Shown here in pieces: positions 1 through 8,264 of a stretch of DNA of 64,000 nt. Made by a program: the position numbers and the translations under genes. The notes beneath the pieces were generated by a model. It was given only the letters and a program-made list of their open reading frames with translations, ran no database searches and was not told the origin of the DNA. Source of the stretch: Ignavibacteria bacterium (GTDB taxonomy: Bacteria; Bacteroidota; Ignavibacteria; Kapaibacteriales; UBA4661). Position 1 is the stretch's first letter, and every line of letters begins with the position of its first letter. Location of the stretch: the NCBI GenBank assembly GCA_013298775.1, contig JAAFIV010000002.1, positions 175,873-239,872 on the forward strand, written 5' to 3'.

Positions 1-87
1 AATCACGGTTTCATCAAAATCGTTAATCACGGATTGGATGAGCATTGGTAGATTTTGCGCGGCTTCTCGAACTGTAATCGTTGTCAT
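1..87 (-). CDS. Phd/YefM-like antitoxin, N-terminal fragment
   Basis: The reverse strand from position 87 reads an ATG followed by 28 open codons that run off the window edge. The visible residues begin MTTITVREAAQNLPMLIQSV, which resembles the N-terminal DNA-binding part of Phd/YefM-type antitoxins (a short beta strand, then an xEAxxNLxxLI helix). Such proteins neutralise a cognate toxin and repress their own operon. The toxin, if present, lies outside the window to the left. The gene starts 33 bases downstream of the cysE stop in the same direction, so read-through from cysE is possible. The call rests on only 29 residues. Confidence 0.5.
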   Translation of the reverse strand, partial: MTTITVREAAQNLPMLIQSVINDFDETVI

Positions 88-120
88 TGGAGTGCCTTAT
101 CAAAAAGGTTGCTTGAAAAA

Positions 121-1050
121 TTAAATCACAAAATCCATCGCATCAATATCCTGCACCACGTACCCATCGCCATTGGTCGATTGTATGCGGATTTGCGAGG
201 TATGATACGCCAACGAATAAGGCGGAATGCTCTTTGTAAGCCACACATTGCCGCCAACCGTACTGTTCTGCCCAATCACCGTCGAGCCGCCAAGAATGGT
301 CGCATTGGAATAAATCACGACATTATCTTCAATGGTCGGATGCCGCTTGGTTTCTGCCAATGATTTTTTTACACTCAGTGCACCAAGCGTTACGCCTTGA
401 TACACCTTCACATTCTTGCCAATGACGGTCGTTTCGCCAATCACAACACCCGTGCCATGGTCAATGCAGAAACCCGCACCAATGCTTGCGCCTGGATGAA
501 TATCAATGCCTGTTTGCGTGTGGGCATATTCGGTCAAAAGTCTTGGAAACAAGGGAACATCAAGGCGGTAGAACTCATGCGCAATGCGATACACGCCCGT
601 TGCAAGGAAGCCCGGATACGCTAAAATAACCTCTTCAATACTCTCGGCGGCTGGGTCGCCTTGATAAATCGCCTCTGCATCCAACCACAGTATTTCTTGA
701 ACATTCGGCAAACGGCGAAAAAATTCATGCGCAATTTCCACCGCAGACCGCTTCATTGCTTGTTCGTAGGGCGTGAGAATTTTCACAAGGACATTATACA
801 TCGTGCGGAGTTGCGTTTCGGTATCGTCCTCGCAGCATTCGCGCTGCGCCGCAACAAAATGTGGGAACAATGCTTGCAAAATTCCTTCAGCGAAAGAGCG
901 AGCATCGGTGCGGGTTGGGAGTGTGTTTTGGTGTTCGACCGCTTTTTGGACAACAAGTGGAATGATGGCAGAAAAGTCGGGAAGTGCTGATGTTGTCAAG
1001 GAAGTATGTTGTTCCACATCGGTGGAAGAAATCGTTGAAGCCATATTCAA
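121..1050 (-). CDS. cysE: serine O-acetyltransferase
   Basis: This 309-residue protein should transfer acetyl from acetyl-CoA to L-serine, giving O-acetylserine for cysteine synthesis in the cytoplasm. The N-terminal ~165 residues are helical, as in the long SAT/EpsC type. From about residue 175 to 295 comes a left-handed beta helix of hexapeptide repeats. The motif GIDIHPGA (181-188) is followed by DHGTGVVIGE (197-206), which holds the family's catalytic Asp-His pair, and a TKRHP loop is conserved further on. The C-terminal tail after the helix is the part that usually binds cysteine synthase and senses cysteine. No cysK lies within the window. A start at either of the two first Met codons is possible. 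Confidence 0.9.
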   Translation of the reverse strand: MNMASTISSTDVEQHTSLTTSALPDFSAIIPLVVQKAVEHQNTLPTRTDARSFAEGILQALFPHFVAAQRECCEDDTETQLRTMYNVLVKILTPYEQAMKRSAVEIAHEFFRRLPNVQEILWLDAEAIYQGDPAAESIEEVILAYPGFLATGVYRIAHEFYRLDVPLFPRLLTEYAHTQTGIDIHPGASIGAGFCIDHGTGVVIGETTVIGKNVKVYQGVTLGALSVKKSLAETKRHPTIEDNVVIYSNATILGGSTVIGQNSTVGGNVWLTKSIPPYSLAYHTSQIRIQSTNGDGYVVQDIDAMDFVI

Positions 1051-1431
1051 ACCTTCGTAAGCAAGAGCCTAAACATTGAACAAAGAGAACATCAAATGAG
1101 AACACAAAGATACAAAAAAATGGAAAAGCAGAATGAAATTTCTCACCCAAAACTCATCGTTTCTGCTTTTTCGCAGAAGGAATGAAGAATGTATCAGGTA
1201 TTCAAGTACCTTTGCAAAATAAACTCCTCAATGCAAGGTATGAAGAGGGGTACAGCAGTTTAAAGGAGAATCGGCAGAACTCAGAAAAAGAGCGTTGAAG
1301 CAAGATATACTCTTGGATTGAGGGCAATAAAAACGCTTGTACAATCTTCCTAAAATTGTTTGCCCTATCACCACAACAAACGGCATCCTTGCTCGTCAGT
1401 ATTGATGCACTTTATCACCAATTTCAATGCT
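1051..1431. other. intergenic region between divergent genes
   Basis: This stretch separates the leftward cysE from the rightward ABC ATPase gene and should carry both promoters. A TACCTTTG sequence at about 1206-1213 on the plus strand fits the Bacteroidota -7 consensus TAnnTTTG, but I see no convincing -33 element. No repeat, RNA gene or conserved ORF was recognised. Confidence 0.4.
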
Positions 1432-2133
1432 ATGAATCACCAACAAACCGCACCATTTGTTTCGCTCCAAAATCTCTCAAAATCCTACCGCGAAGGCGAG
1501 GTAACACGCACCGTGCTGAACCATACAACACTGACCATCCAGAAGGCAGAAACTATCGCACTTCTCGGGAAAAGTGGTTCAGGAAAATCAACATTGCTCA
1601 ATCTTCTTTCAGGAATTGACACGCCCGATGAAGGCGAAGTAATTATTGATGGACGCAGCATTCATCAGCTTTCTGAGGAAGCGCGGACACTCTTTCGCAG
1701 AGAACATATCGGTTTCGTGTTTCAATTTTTCAATCTCATTCCCACGCTCACGGTCGAAGAAAACATCCTGCTTCCGCTTGAATTAAACAAACGCACTTCC
1801 CCCGCAGACCGCACGAATGCTCGTTCTTTGCTAGAGCGCGTCGGAATGGAATCGCGCCTCGCAGCTTTTCCCGATAAACTTTCTGGTGGCGAGCAGCAGC
1901 GCGTAGCTGTTGTTCGCGCATTAGTCCACAAGCCGCTTCTTCTCTTGGCTGACGAACCAACAGGTAACCTTGACACCGAAAACGGCACACGTGTTCTCGC
2001 TCTGCTTTTGGAACTTTGCCGCGAACAATCTACCACGCTGCTTATGGCAACACATAGCTTGGAAGCCGCATCAAAACTTGGTCGTGTGATTGTTGTGAAG
2101 GAAGGAAATATTGTGGAACAGGAACAAACGTAA
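1432..2133 (+). CDS. ABC transporter ATP-binding protein, LolD/MacB class
   Basis: This cytoplasmic ATPase of 233 residues belongs to the class that drives FtsX-fold permeases (LolD, MacB, FtsE). Visible motifs are Walker A GKSGSGKST (46-54), the Q-loop FVFQFFNLIP, the signature LSGGEQQRV, Walker B LLLLADEPTGNLD with its D-loop, and the switch histidine in MATHS. I chose the Met at 1432 because the alignment-like core begins a few residues later. An in-frame Met at 1360 would add an atypical 24-residue leader. No permease is adjacent: the nearest FtsX-type permease starts at 8265, and the seven permeases of the array further right have no ATPase of their own. It could serve either. Confidence 0.88.
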   Translation: MNHQQTAPFVSLQNLSKSYREGEVTRTVLNHTTLTIQKAETIALLGKSGSGKSTLLNLLSGIDTPDEGEVIIDGRSIHQLSEEARTLFRREHIGFVFQFFNLIPTLTVEENILLPLELNKRTSPADRTNARSLLERVGMESRLAAFPDKLSGGEQQRVAVVRALVHKPLLLLADEPTGNLDTENGTRVLALLLELCREQSTTLLMATHSLEAASKLGRVIVVKEGNIVEQEQT

Positions 2134-2214
2134 GGGAGAGCGTTCACAGAAAAAGTGAGAGCCTCGCTGACGGCTTTGCGCCAAGAAGCGAGACCCTCGC
2201 TGATATTGAGCCGT

Positions 2215-4449
2215 TTATTTGCTATTTTTTTTACCTTTAAGCGGTGGCGGCGCGTACATAAAGGGTACGCTTGTTTCCATAGAAACCGCACCAGACCGTG
2301 TTCCGTTCACAGGATTGCGCATGGCGGCATTTACGCCAAAGGTAATCGTGCCAACCATTTCTTTCGGCTGCTTGAGCAGCAAGCTCCGTACCGTGAAGAC
2401 CGCAGCATACACGCCATTTCCCTGCTCTTTCAGTTGCGAATCAATAAGTTCAACGTCTTGCGCATTTTCCAAACGAGCGTTCACAAGGCTGATATTATCT
2501 ATGTTTTCGGGCGTTCCATATTTTGAACCAACGTCAATCACGCCTGCGCTTAGTTGCAATCCGCCCACCGCAATTTTTAGTTCGCGCCATTCCCCCTCAA
2601 CGCCAGTAACGGCGGCTTTTGTCAGGTCAATGTCTGGCTCGCGTTGTTTGATGGGCTGTTCGAGCTTGGGCAAAATTTCCACTTCCTCGCCCGTAAAGGG
2701 AGAAGTCCACGTACACCTCACCGCTACGAGCTTTGCCTTTGCTTCTAAGGGCTGTTTTGCTTGCAAACCAGTTGTGGGAGTAAGCGTCGGCGAACCTGTA
2801 CTCAAGCCAATAAACGTCCGAAACTCGCTTGGTGGCACGGCTCCTGCACAATCTGGCTCCAAATTCACCGATAGCGTTCCACCGTAAAACATAGACTTCA
2901 TGCGCCCTTCAAGACTTCTCCGATTTTGCGCCGTTAGCTGACTTGGGAAAATACTCAATTTTGTTTCTTGCACCGTCTCATCGCCCTGCGAGCTATGTTT
3001 GATGCGCACGGTGTAGCTTCCCGCCTTCAATACCTGCACCGCTTTTGCGGTAAATTCTACTGCTTTGCCTTTATCAAGAGTATTGACCGCATCATTGCTT
3101 GCGCTCAAGGCTTTTATCGTTTTCACGTCAGCATTTGTTTTTTCCGCGCTCGCAAGCATTGGTCGGGTTTCTGTGGCACGTTCAATCACAAGTGGCGTAC
3201 TTGCGCCGTTTGCATCTATAATTTCACCTTTAGGAAAATTATTGCCGTAAAATGGTCCGGCGGTAAAGGTGAATTTTGGCGTGAGTTTGTCGAACAAATA
3301 CACGTTTTGCGGCAGCGCGACATTCGCTTTCACAATGGCTACAGGCGGCTTCGTTACGCGGATATTGATTTCCATTGCACCAGAATTTTGCGCAAAATAT
3401 CGTGATTTATTCGGCGCGAGCAGCTTTGCCATATCGCCATAGACATCAATTTTTCGCACAATGTCTTGCACCAAGGAAGCATCGTTTTCGCCACTTCTCT
3501 CCCGCTTCAATGCTGCCTTCGCGCTATCCAAGAGCGCGAAAAACTTCGCCGTTTCTTCTTCATTTTTCGCCGCAATAAGCGTGTTCATTGGCGGAACGTT
3601 ATAGCTTTCCAGTTCGCGTTCCAGCATTTTCTGCACTTTGCGCAATTTTTTTACCGTCAGTTGCATTGCGCCAATATTTACTTTCGATTCGTCGGAAACC
3701 TCATCAAAGCTGGCTGCGTCGCCTCCTACGCCCATGATGCGGTTTGTGCGCGAGGTGTAGCGCAGCTTGTACCAGCCTGCTTGCGTTGGCTGAAAATTGG
3801 TGGTAAAAATGCGCTTCAAGTAGCGTCCGCCCTTCTCCTCCGCCAATTTGTCGGTTTCTACCGCATTGTACGAAAAGACCGCGCCAGCAGCATTGGCGGA
3901 ATACGTTGTGCAAGCAGCCTCGTTTTCCGCCTTGTACACGGGTGCTTTCCACGCAAGCGTTGATGCGGTGTCCAACACAAGCTCCATTGCCCCGACGCTG
4001 CGCCATGCGGCATCTTGCACTGGCACGTCGGTTGCGTCGTTTTGTAAAAATAAAATCTCATAGCGCAGGTGTTCGGCATTCGTGAGATGTTTCAGCAATG
4101 CAAGCGTTTGTGCGGTGTCTGCACCATTTGTTGCCATCAGTGCCGACGAGCCGTCATTCACACCAACTTCGATGTTATAGCTGCGATATTTTTTGTACGG
4201 AATGCCTGAAATCTTCACCGCTTCATCGCTCACAAGCGAGATTTCATCGTTGATGCGCGAGGTGAGGTTTTCATTTCCTGGACCAACCTGCATTTGTCCT
4301 AAAATGTCTTGAATTATTTCGCGGGCTTCACGCTCCCGCTTGCGTAAGTGGTCTTCCGCCTCATCGCGCTCAACAATAATGATGAGCAACTCCAGTATTA
4401 CTGCGAGATACAAGACGAAATAGACCTTTCCTGCCGAGCCTTTAGACAT
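2215..4449 (-). CDS. large single-pass envelope protein, GldM-like architecture
   Basis: This protein of 744 residues has a short cytoplasmic start, one transmembrane helix (about residues 8-25) and then a long extracytoplasmic part. A charged helical stretch (about 26-55) follows the membrane segment. A second helical region rich in Lys/Glu lies at about 280-350. The last ~370 residues read as successive beta-rich domains. This order (one helix, helical bundle, several Ig-like domains) is that of GldM/PorM, the periplasmic shaft of the type IX secretion/gliding motor, but sequence similarity is too faint to assign it. It is the last gene of a leftward group of four membrane proteins. Function is unknown; the GldM parallel is inference. 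Confidence 0.5.
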   Translation of the reverse strand: MSKGSAGKVYFVLYLAVILELLIIIVERDEAEDHLRKREREAREIIQDILGQMQVGPGNENLTSRINDEISLVSDEAVKISGIPYKKYRSYNIEVGVNDGSSALMATNGADTAQTLALLKHLTNAEHLRYEILFLQNDATDVPVQDAAWRSVGAMELVLDTASTLAWKAPVYKAENEAACTTYSANAAGAVFSYNAVETDKLAEEKGGRYLKRIFTTNFQPTQAGWYKLRYTSRTNRIMGVGGDAASFDEVSDESKVNIGAMQLTVKKLRKVQKMLERELESYNVPPMNTLIAAKNEEETAKFFALLDSAKAALKRERSGENDASLVQDIVRKIDVYGDMAKLLAPNKSRYFAQNSGAMEINIRVTKPPVAIVKANVALPQNVYLFDKLTPKFTFTAGPFYGNNFPKGEIIDANGASTPLVIERATETRPMLASAEKTNADVKTIKALSASNDAVNTLDKGKAVEFTAKAVQVLKAGSYTVRIKHSSQGDETVQETKLSIFPSQLTAQNRRSLEGRMKSMFYGGTLSVNLEPDCAGAVPPSEFRTFIGLSTGSPTLTPTTGLQAKQPLEAKAKLVAVRCTWTSPFTGEEVEILPKLEQPIKQREPDIDLTKAAVTGVEGEWRELKIAVGGLQLSAGVIDVGSKYGTPENIDNISLVNARLENAQDVELIDSQLKEQGNGVYAAVFTVRSLLLKQPKEMVGTITFGVNAAMRNPVNGTRSGAVSMETSVPFMYAPPPLKGKKNSK

Positions 4450-4525
4450 AACGGTAAAAATTTGAAGTGGATAAATTTTGTTGTTTTGAAATGGCTGATT
4501 TTGTCATCAAGCAAAGTTTTCCCAC

Positions 4526-4635
4526 TCGCTTGGAAAGACGCGCTTTCCAAGCGATAAAGTGTGTATCTTCCCGTCCTACCGCTTCTCGGCGGTAGAACGG
4601 GTTTCACGGTAAAGTTCTTTTCCTGGAAACCCGTG
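4526..4635. other. cluster of hairpins between two membrane-protein genes
   Basis: The 295-base gap between the 466- and 744-residue protein genes holds three inverted repeats. A 12-bp perfect stem with a 5-base loop lies at 4526-4554. A stem of about 12 bp lies at 4569-4602 (CTACCGC/GGCGGTAG plus CCCGT/ACGGG). A 9-bp pair ACGGGTTTC/GAAACCCGT lies at 4598-4635 and overlaps the second. None is followed by a clear U-tract on either strand, so they may shape mRNA processing or differential expression in the leftward operon rather than terminate it. Confidence 0.4.
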
Positions 4636-4744
4636 CGACGGCAGCGTTCTCGCACTCCTCAGCCGTCGGACGGGGAGAGACAGACGCAAGATTATTCGAC
4701 AATGGCACTCCCAAACCCCTGTATTGACGAGCTTTTGCGCTGTT

Positions 4745-6145
4745 TTACCCTTGCAGTGCAGCAACAACGCGATTTGTGATATTCTTGCTGATACGCTCCT
4801 GCATTTCTGGCGAGGCAGCGTGTTCTTTTGCTGCGCTCTCAAAAGCCCGCTCAATCACGCTTGGATTCACGCCTTGCACGAGACGAGCAACATCATTCAT
4901 GCCGTGTTCGATGCGCTTTAAGGATTCAATCCCGCTTGTTTCCTCGTGTTGAAAGGCAAGCGTTATTCCCAAAAGCAGGAGGAATGCGCACTCAAGCGAA
5001 ATGGTTGCAAGTAGCACACTTGGACGCGAGGCGGGAATGAAGCGGAGTCCACGCAAGCCGACTGAAACAATCAGGAACGCCGCGCCGCAGTACGCCATGC
5101 CGCTCACCACATTTGCAAAACGCGGCACAAAATATTCTTGCATAAAAAACCGCCACGCTGCATACAACCGCACTCTCTGGCGCGACCACGCCGCAACTTC
5201 CCGTAAATGCTGCATTCTAAGCGCGATTGCGGGCGAAAGCACTTCTGCCATACGCTGAAGACAATATGCCCGAAACAGCGCGTAGGAACTAGGCTGGAGC
5301 ATTTTAGGATGGAATTTCCGCACATCGCTTTCCGACATTTTCCCACCAGCAACAACGTTCCAAAGCCGTTCAAAGCTCGATTCTATGCGGTTTGATTCAC
5401 TCTTTGCGAGCAGCAACAGTTCTGCATCACTAAGGCGCATCACATCGAGGTCTTCTTCGGAAAGCCCTGTCTGCATGGCAAGCGTGAAGCGGGTTTGGCG
5501 GATGGCGCGTTCTGCAAGGGCAGCAAGCAAGCCGATGTTACTTGGCAAAACGGCACTGAGCAGAAACATAAAGGCAAAGGAAAACGCTCCAAGCCCCAAA
5601 CCAAGGGCGATTGCGGGCGTGAGCAAAATTGCTTCTTCGCCAAGCGTTGGGGTTTTGATGTACCATTCCTGCGCGGATTTGGTGTAGCCGTGTTTCTCGA
5701 AAGTGCGGGATTCGCTCGTAAAATCGAAGATAAGTTCCCCACTTGTGAGGGCGCGTGAAATCTCTGGCGACGCTCCGATTTGTTGCAATCCAGCAGCATT
5801 GGGATTCGCAAAAACGCCTTGAAAATTCACGAGCTGAAGTTCGGCAGGTTTCAAATTGTTGCGAGCAAATTTCTCGACCATTTCTGGCACAACAAATTTG
5901 TACAAGCCAGTAAACATCAGGCTTGCCGACAAAAGAAGGACACAAAAAGGAAAAAAAAGCGACGGCTGTTTTTCGGGTTCTTGCTGTACCAAAGCAGCGT
6001 GAATACGGCTCTGCGCATCGTGTGCAGTGGGAGGAAAGACGGTTTGATGAGCAGAAGAATTGGCAAATACTTCCTCGTCTATTGTTTGAAAACGAGGTGT
6101 GGTGCGCTCTTCAGAGGAGTTGGGTGTTGATTGAACGGAAGACAT
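4745..6145 (-). CDS. polytopic membrane protein of unknown function
   Basis: This 466-residue protein was not recognised. A polar N-terminus of about 75 residues, rich in Ser/Thr/Glu, precedes a hydrophobic helix (about 82-105). A second helix lies around 175-205, and two more at about 345-370 and 378-400. Between the second and third helices sits a ~140-residue charged, helical, probably cytoplasmic domain. The C-terminal ~65 residues are also polar and helical. It lies upstream of the large single-pass protein in the same direction, so the two may form a membrane complex. If that partner is GldM-like, this protein would sit where a GldL-type motor subunit is expected, but it has more helices than GldL. 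Confidence 0.55.
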   Translation of the reverse strand: MSSVQSTPNSSEERTTPRFQTIDEEVFANSSAHQTVFPPTAHDAQSRIHAALVQQEPEKQPSLFFPFCVLLLSASLMFTGLYKFVVPEMVEKFARNNLKPAELQLVNFQGVFANPNAAGLQQIGASPEISRALTSGELIFDFTSESRTFEKHGYTKSAQEWYIKTPTLGEEAILLTPAIALGLGLGAFSFAFMFLLSAVLPSNIGLLAALAERAIRQTRFTLAMQTGLSEEDLDVMRLSDAELLLLAKSESNRIESSFERLWNVVAGGKMSESDVRKFHPKMLQPSSYALFRAYCLQRMAEVLSPAIALRMQHLREVAAWSRQRVRLYAAWRFFMQEYFVPRFANVVSGMAYCGAAFLIVSVGLRGLRFIPASRPSVLLATISLECAFLLLLGITLAFQHEETSGIESLKRIEHGMNDVARLVQGVNPSVIERAFESAAKEHAASPEMQERISKNITNRVVAALQG

Positions 6146-6387
6146 GAAGCCACCTTGTAAGAAAGGTCTGAAAATCGTGTGTTGGCGTTGTTCTCATCCA
6201 CACGAGGCTCATGTTAGGCGTGAAGCGGTGTTCAGAGGAAGGGTATTGCGGAGGATGTTCTGCAGTGCATCTCTCAAATACAATAAAATCATACAGCAAA
6301 TATCGGCATCAAACGGATAGTGGACGGTCAAACCGCGCATGAATGCTATTTAGGCGAGGCGTTTTTAATTGTCTCAATACAAAAACT

Positions 6388-6477
6388 CTTCAGTAGTGGC
6401 ACAGACATTCCTGTCTGTGAGTATCGAAGGAGATTCAGGCTGTACAACACAGACAAGAATGTCTGTGCCACTGAAGC
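6388..6477. repeat. CACAGACA-type inverted repeat element, copy 1
   Basis: A ~90-base element is bounded by near-complementary arms of about 27 bases. The left arm contains GGCACAGACATTCCTGTCTG and the right arm CACAGACAAGAATGTCTG. The flanks CTTCAG/CTGAAG also match. Each arm is itself palindromic around the central GACATTC. The interior (GAGTATCGAAGGAGATTCAGGC) resembles that of copy 3, so the whole unit, not just the arms, is repeated. It lacks coding capacity, like a miniature inverted-repeat element. Confidence 0.75.
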
Positions 6478-6524
6478 CTAATTCCATTTGGCTTGAAAAA
6501 GTTAAATATAAGACTAAAATAATT

Positions 6525-6617
6525 TTACAAAATTGCTTCAATCGCACCAATAGCCAGCAAACCAAGCAATACGATGATAATTCGTGTGGACAGAACAACG
6601 GGTCGAAACTGTGGCAT
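6525..6617 (-). CDS. putative 30-residue single-helix membrane peptide
   Basis: On the reverse strand an ATG at 6617 opens a 30-codon frame. It has a short basic start (MPQFRPVVLSTR), then about 17 hydrophobic residues and a stop. The layout is that of a small bitopic membrane protein. It lies in the 706-base gap between two membrane-protein genes read in the same direction, so it may be one more member of that operon. No ribosome-binding site is visible, and such short frames also occur by chance. Confidence 0.3.
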   Translation of the reverse strand: MPQFRPVVLSTRIIIVLLGLLAIGAIEAIL

Positions 6618-6851
6618 TTGTGTCGTTCAAAAGTGTGAACATTGTTTGTTATGCCAACAATATGACCAAAAGTCATGCCAAGAATTTTTACTCGAAGCAA
6701 AGCTCGATTTTATGCGGCTTTCAAGCACTGCTTTTCATTTCGTGATGAAAATTGCACAAAAACTAGGCATTTTTTTCGCAGAAGTGTCAAGCAAAAGTGT
6801 CAGGCAAACTTGACAAATTTTTCCTTCAACGCGGCACGGTTGCTTGGTTTT

Positions 6852-7370
6852 CTAGTGAAGATTTTTCACAAAATAGGTCTTGACGTAATCTTTCACAAAA
6901 TCAAACATGATAACCAGCGATGCCACGCTCATCAGGAAACACGCCGCAAAGATGTACTTTTCCGTCGTGTGATTGATAGCAATAAGCCGCTCTGGAAGGC
7001 GAATTGCTTGTGTGCCGATTTCCATAAACAAGCCAAAAAGCAACAGCCCCATGCCGTTGTGATGCGCCACTTCATTCATGTAAATTTCCGCCGCGTCGGT
7101 TTCTTCCTTGTGCGCATTGATTTTGCGCAAGGTTTCGCGCTCCTCGAAAAATACGCCCGCCGCAACGAGGATTCCTGCCAATCCGTCAATCAATTCCTCG
7201 ATTTCATCCAGTTGCGCGTCGCTTGGCTCGACAAACCAGAAATTGCGCAGAAAATGCCACTGTTCGGCAATCATTGGTATAGAGATAGCAAACAACAAGC
7301 CGCCAAGTACGATAAACATTGGGCGCGAGGTGATTGCCACAAAAAAGGTATTGAGTATGCGAGCTATCAT
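6852..7370 (-). CDS. small membrane protein of unknown function
   Basis: This 172-residue protein is not recognised. Three hydrophobic helices are visible: about 18-35, 108-120 (weaker) and 140-158. A charged stretch with many Glu and Asp residues lies between the first and second, including DAQLDEIEELIDGLAG, which may be amphipathic. The C-terminus after the last helix is basic. The gene follows the 180-residue protein gene by 48 bases in the same direction, which suggests co-transcription, and a long gap with a repeat element separates it from the next gene downstream. It is probably an accessory inner-membrane subunit of whatever the 2.2-8.0 kb group makes. Confidence 0.5.
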   Translation of the reverse strand: MIARILNTFFVAITSRPMFIVLGGLLFAISIPMIAEQWHFLRNFWFVEPSDAQLDEIEELIDGLAGILVAAGVFFEERETLRKINAHKEETDAAEIYMNEVAHHNGMGLLLFGLFMEIGTQAIRLPERLIAINHTTEKYIFAACFLMSVASLVIMFDFVKDYVKTYFVKNLH

Positions 7371-7418
7371 AATGAAAGGATGAAATAGGAATGATGAGGG
7401 CTGAAAGTTTAGTGAAAG

Positions 7419-7961
7419 CTAGATTTCACCGAGCTTCCAGTTAATGATTCGTTCTTGTAAATCGGCACGAAGCGCGTCTTTTACTGCCGCATAGAGCTTT
7501 TCTTCATCGCGCTCAGAAAGGTGTTCGCCTGTGGATTTACGCCGTTCCACGAAGGCTTCTGCAATGGGCGCGAGATGGCGAAACACACGCAATTTTTCCG
7601 CCGCTTTGCCCGCAGTAAACGTTCCAGCATTGATTTTTCCCGCAAGCCCGTCTATTTCTGGCTTCAGGATGACTAAAATATCGTCAATAATGGCATTGAT
7701 TTGAGCAGAACTTTGTGGAAGTGCGCTCTGTTCCTGTGTTTGTGCGGTGTCATTCTGCGGCAATTTTTCGAGCTTTTCTTGCTCCAAGAGAAAGAGAGCT
7801 TTTTGCTTGTCGAGATAGGTCAGGTAATGCTCTTCCATATCGCCCAGCAACCCTTGTGGCTCGGAAAGCGCAGGAAAGCTGAATTTCTTGCCAACATAGC
7901 CAGCAATGCCGAGAATAACACCTAGCCCGATAATAGCTTCAACAAGTGTAATCATATTCAA
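7419..7961 (-). CDS. N-terminally anchored protein of unknown function
   Basis: This 180-residue protein is not recognised. It begins with one hydrophobic helix (about residues 5-24, rich in Gly and Ile). A polar, helical, probably cytoplasmic domain with coiled-coil character follows, including a Glu/Lys/Leu-rich segment near 48-68 and a Gln/Ser-rich linker near 70-85. It is the first gene of the leftward group 7961-2215. Immediately upstream lie three copies of a 12-base tandem repeat, which probably sit in its promoter or leader. Confidence 0.5.
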   Translation of the reverse strand: MNMITLVEAIIGLGVILGIAGYVGKKFSFPALSEPQGLLGDMEEHYLTYLDKQKALFLLEQEKLEKLPQNDTAQTQEQSALPQSSAQINAIIDDILVILKPEIDGLAGKINAGTFTAGKAAEKLRVFRHLAPIAEAFVERRKSTGEHLSERDEEKLYAAVKDALRADLQERIINWKLGEI

Positions 7962-7970
7962 ATAATTTCG

Positions 7971-8006
7971 TAGAAAATATCATAGAAAATATCATAGAAA
8001 ATATCA
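7971..8006. repeat. 12-bp tandem repeat, 3 copies plus partial
   Basis: TAGAAAATATCA is repeated exactly three times (7971-7982, 7983-7994, 7995-8006), with a partial fourth copy following. It begins 9 bases upstream of the start codon of the 180-residue protein gene read leftward, so it occupies the leader or promoter. Exact short tandem copies like this can change in number by slippage. Confidence 0.85.
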
Positions 8007-8074
8007 TAGAATCGTGTGTCATTCGTTCTTGTGTGTGTGGCTAGCGAACATCAATCTACCTTAACAACATCAGG

Positions 8075-8155
8075 CTTCAGTGGCACAGACATTCCTGTCT
8101 GTGTTCTTACCTGACTTCCTCGCTACCACTCACAGACAGGAATGTCTGTGCCACT
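8075..8155. repeat. CACAGACA-type inverted repeat element, copy 2
   Basis: The left arm (8075-8103, CTTCAGTGGCACAGACATTC and onward) and right arm (8131-8155, CACAGACAGGAATGTCTGTG then CCAC) form an almost perfect inverted repeat around a 27-base centre. The centre differs from copies 1 and 3. It lies between the divergent genes starting at 7961 and 8265. Confidence 0.75.
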
Positions 8156-8264
8156 ATGAAAGAAATGTTATCGTGTACATAAGACGACGAACAATCAGGC
8201 TCTAAAATGCGCATTCGCCAGCGATTTGACAAATAAAAACATACCTTTCTTCCCTACACACCGC

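Noticed and set aside
2134..2214. Terminator between the ABC ATPase gene and the GldM-like gene
   Set aside because: Short repeats (CCTCGCTGA twice) are direct rather than inverted, and no stem with a T-run could be drawn.
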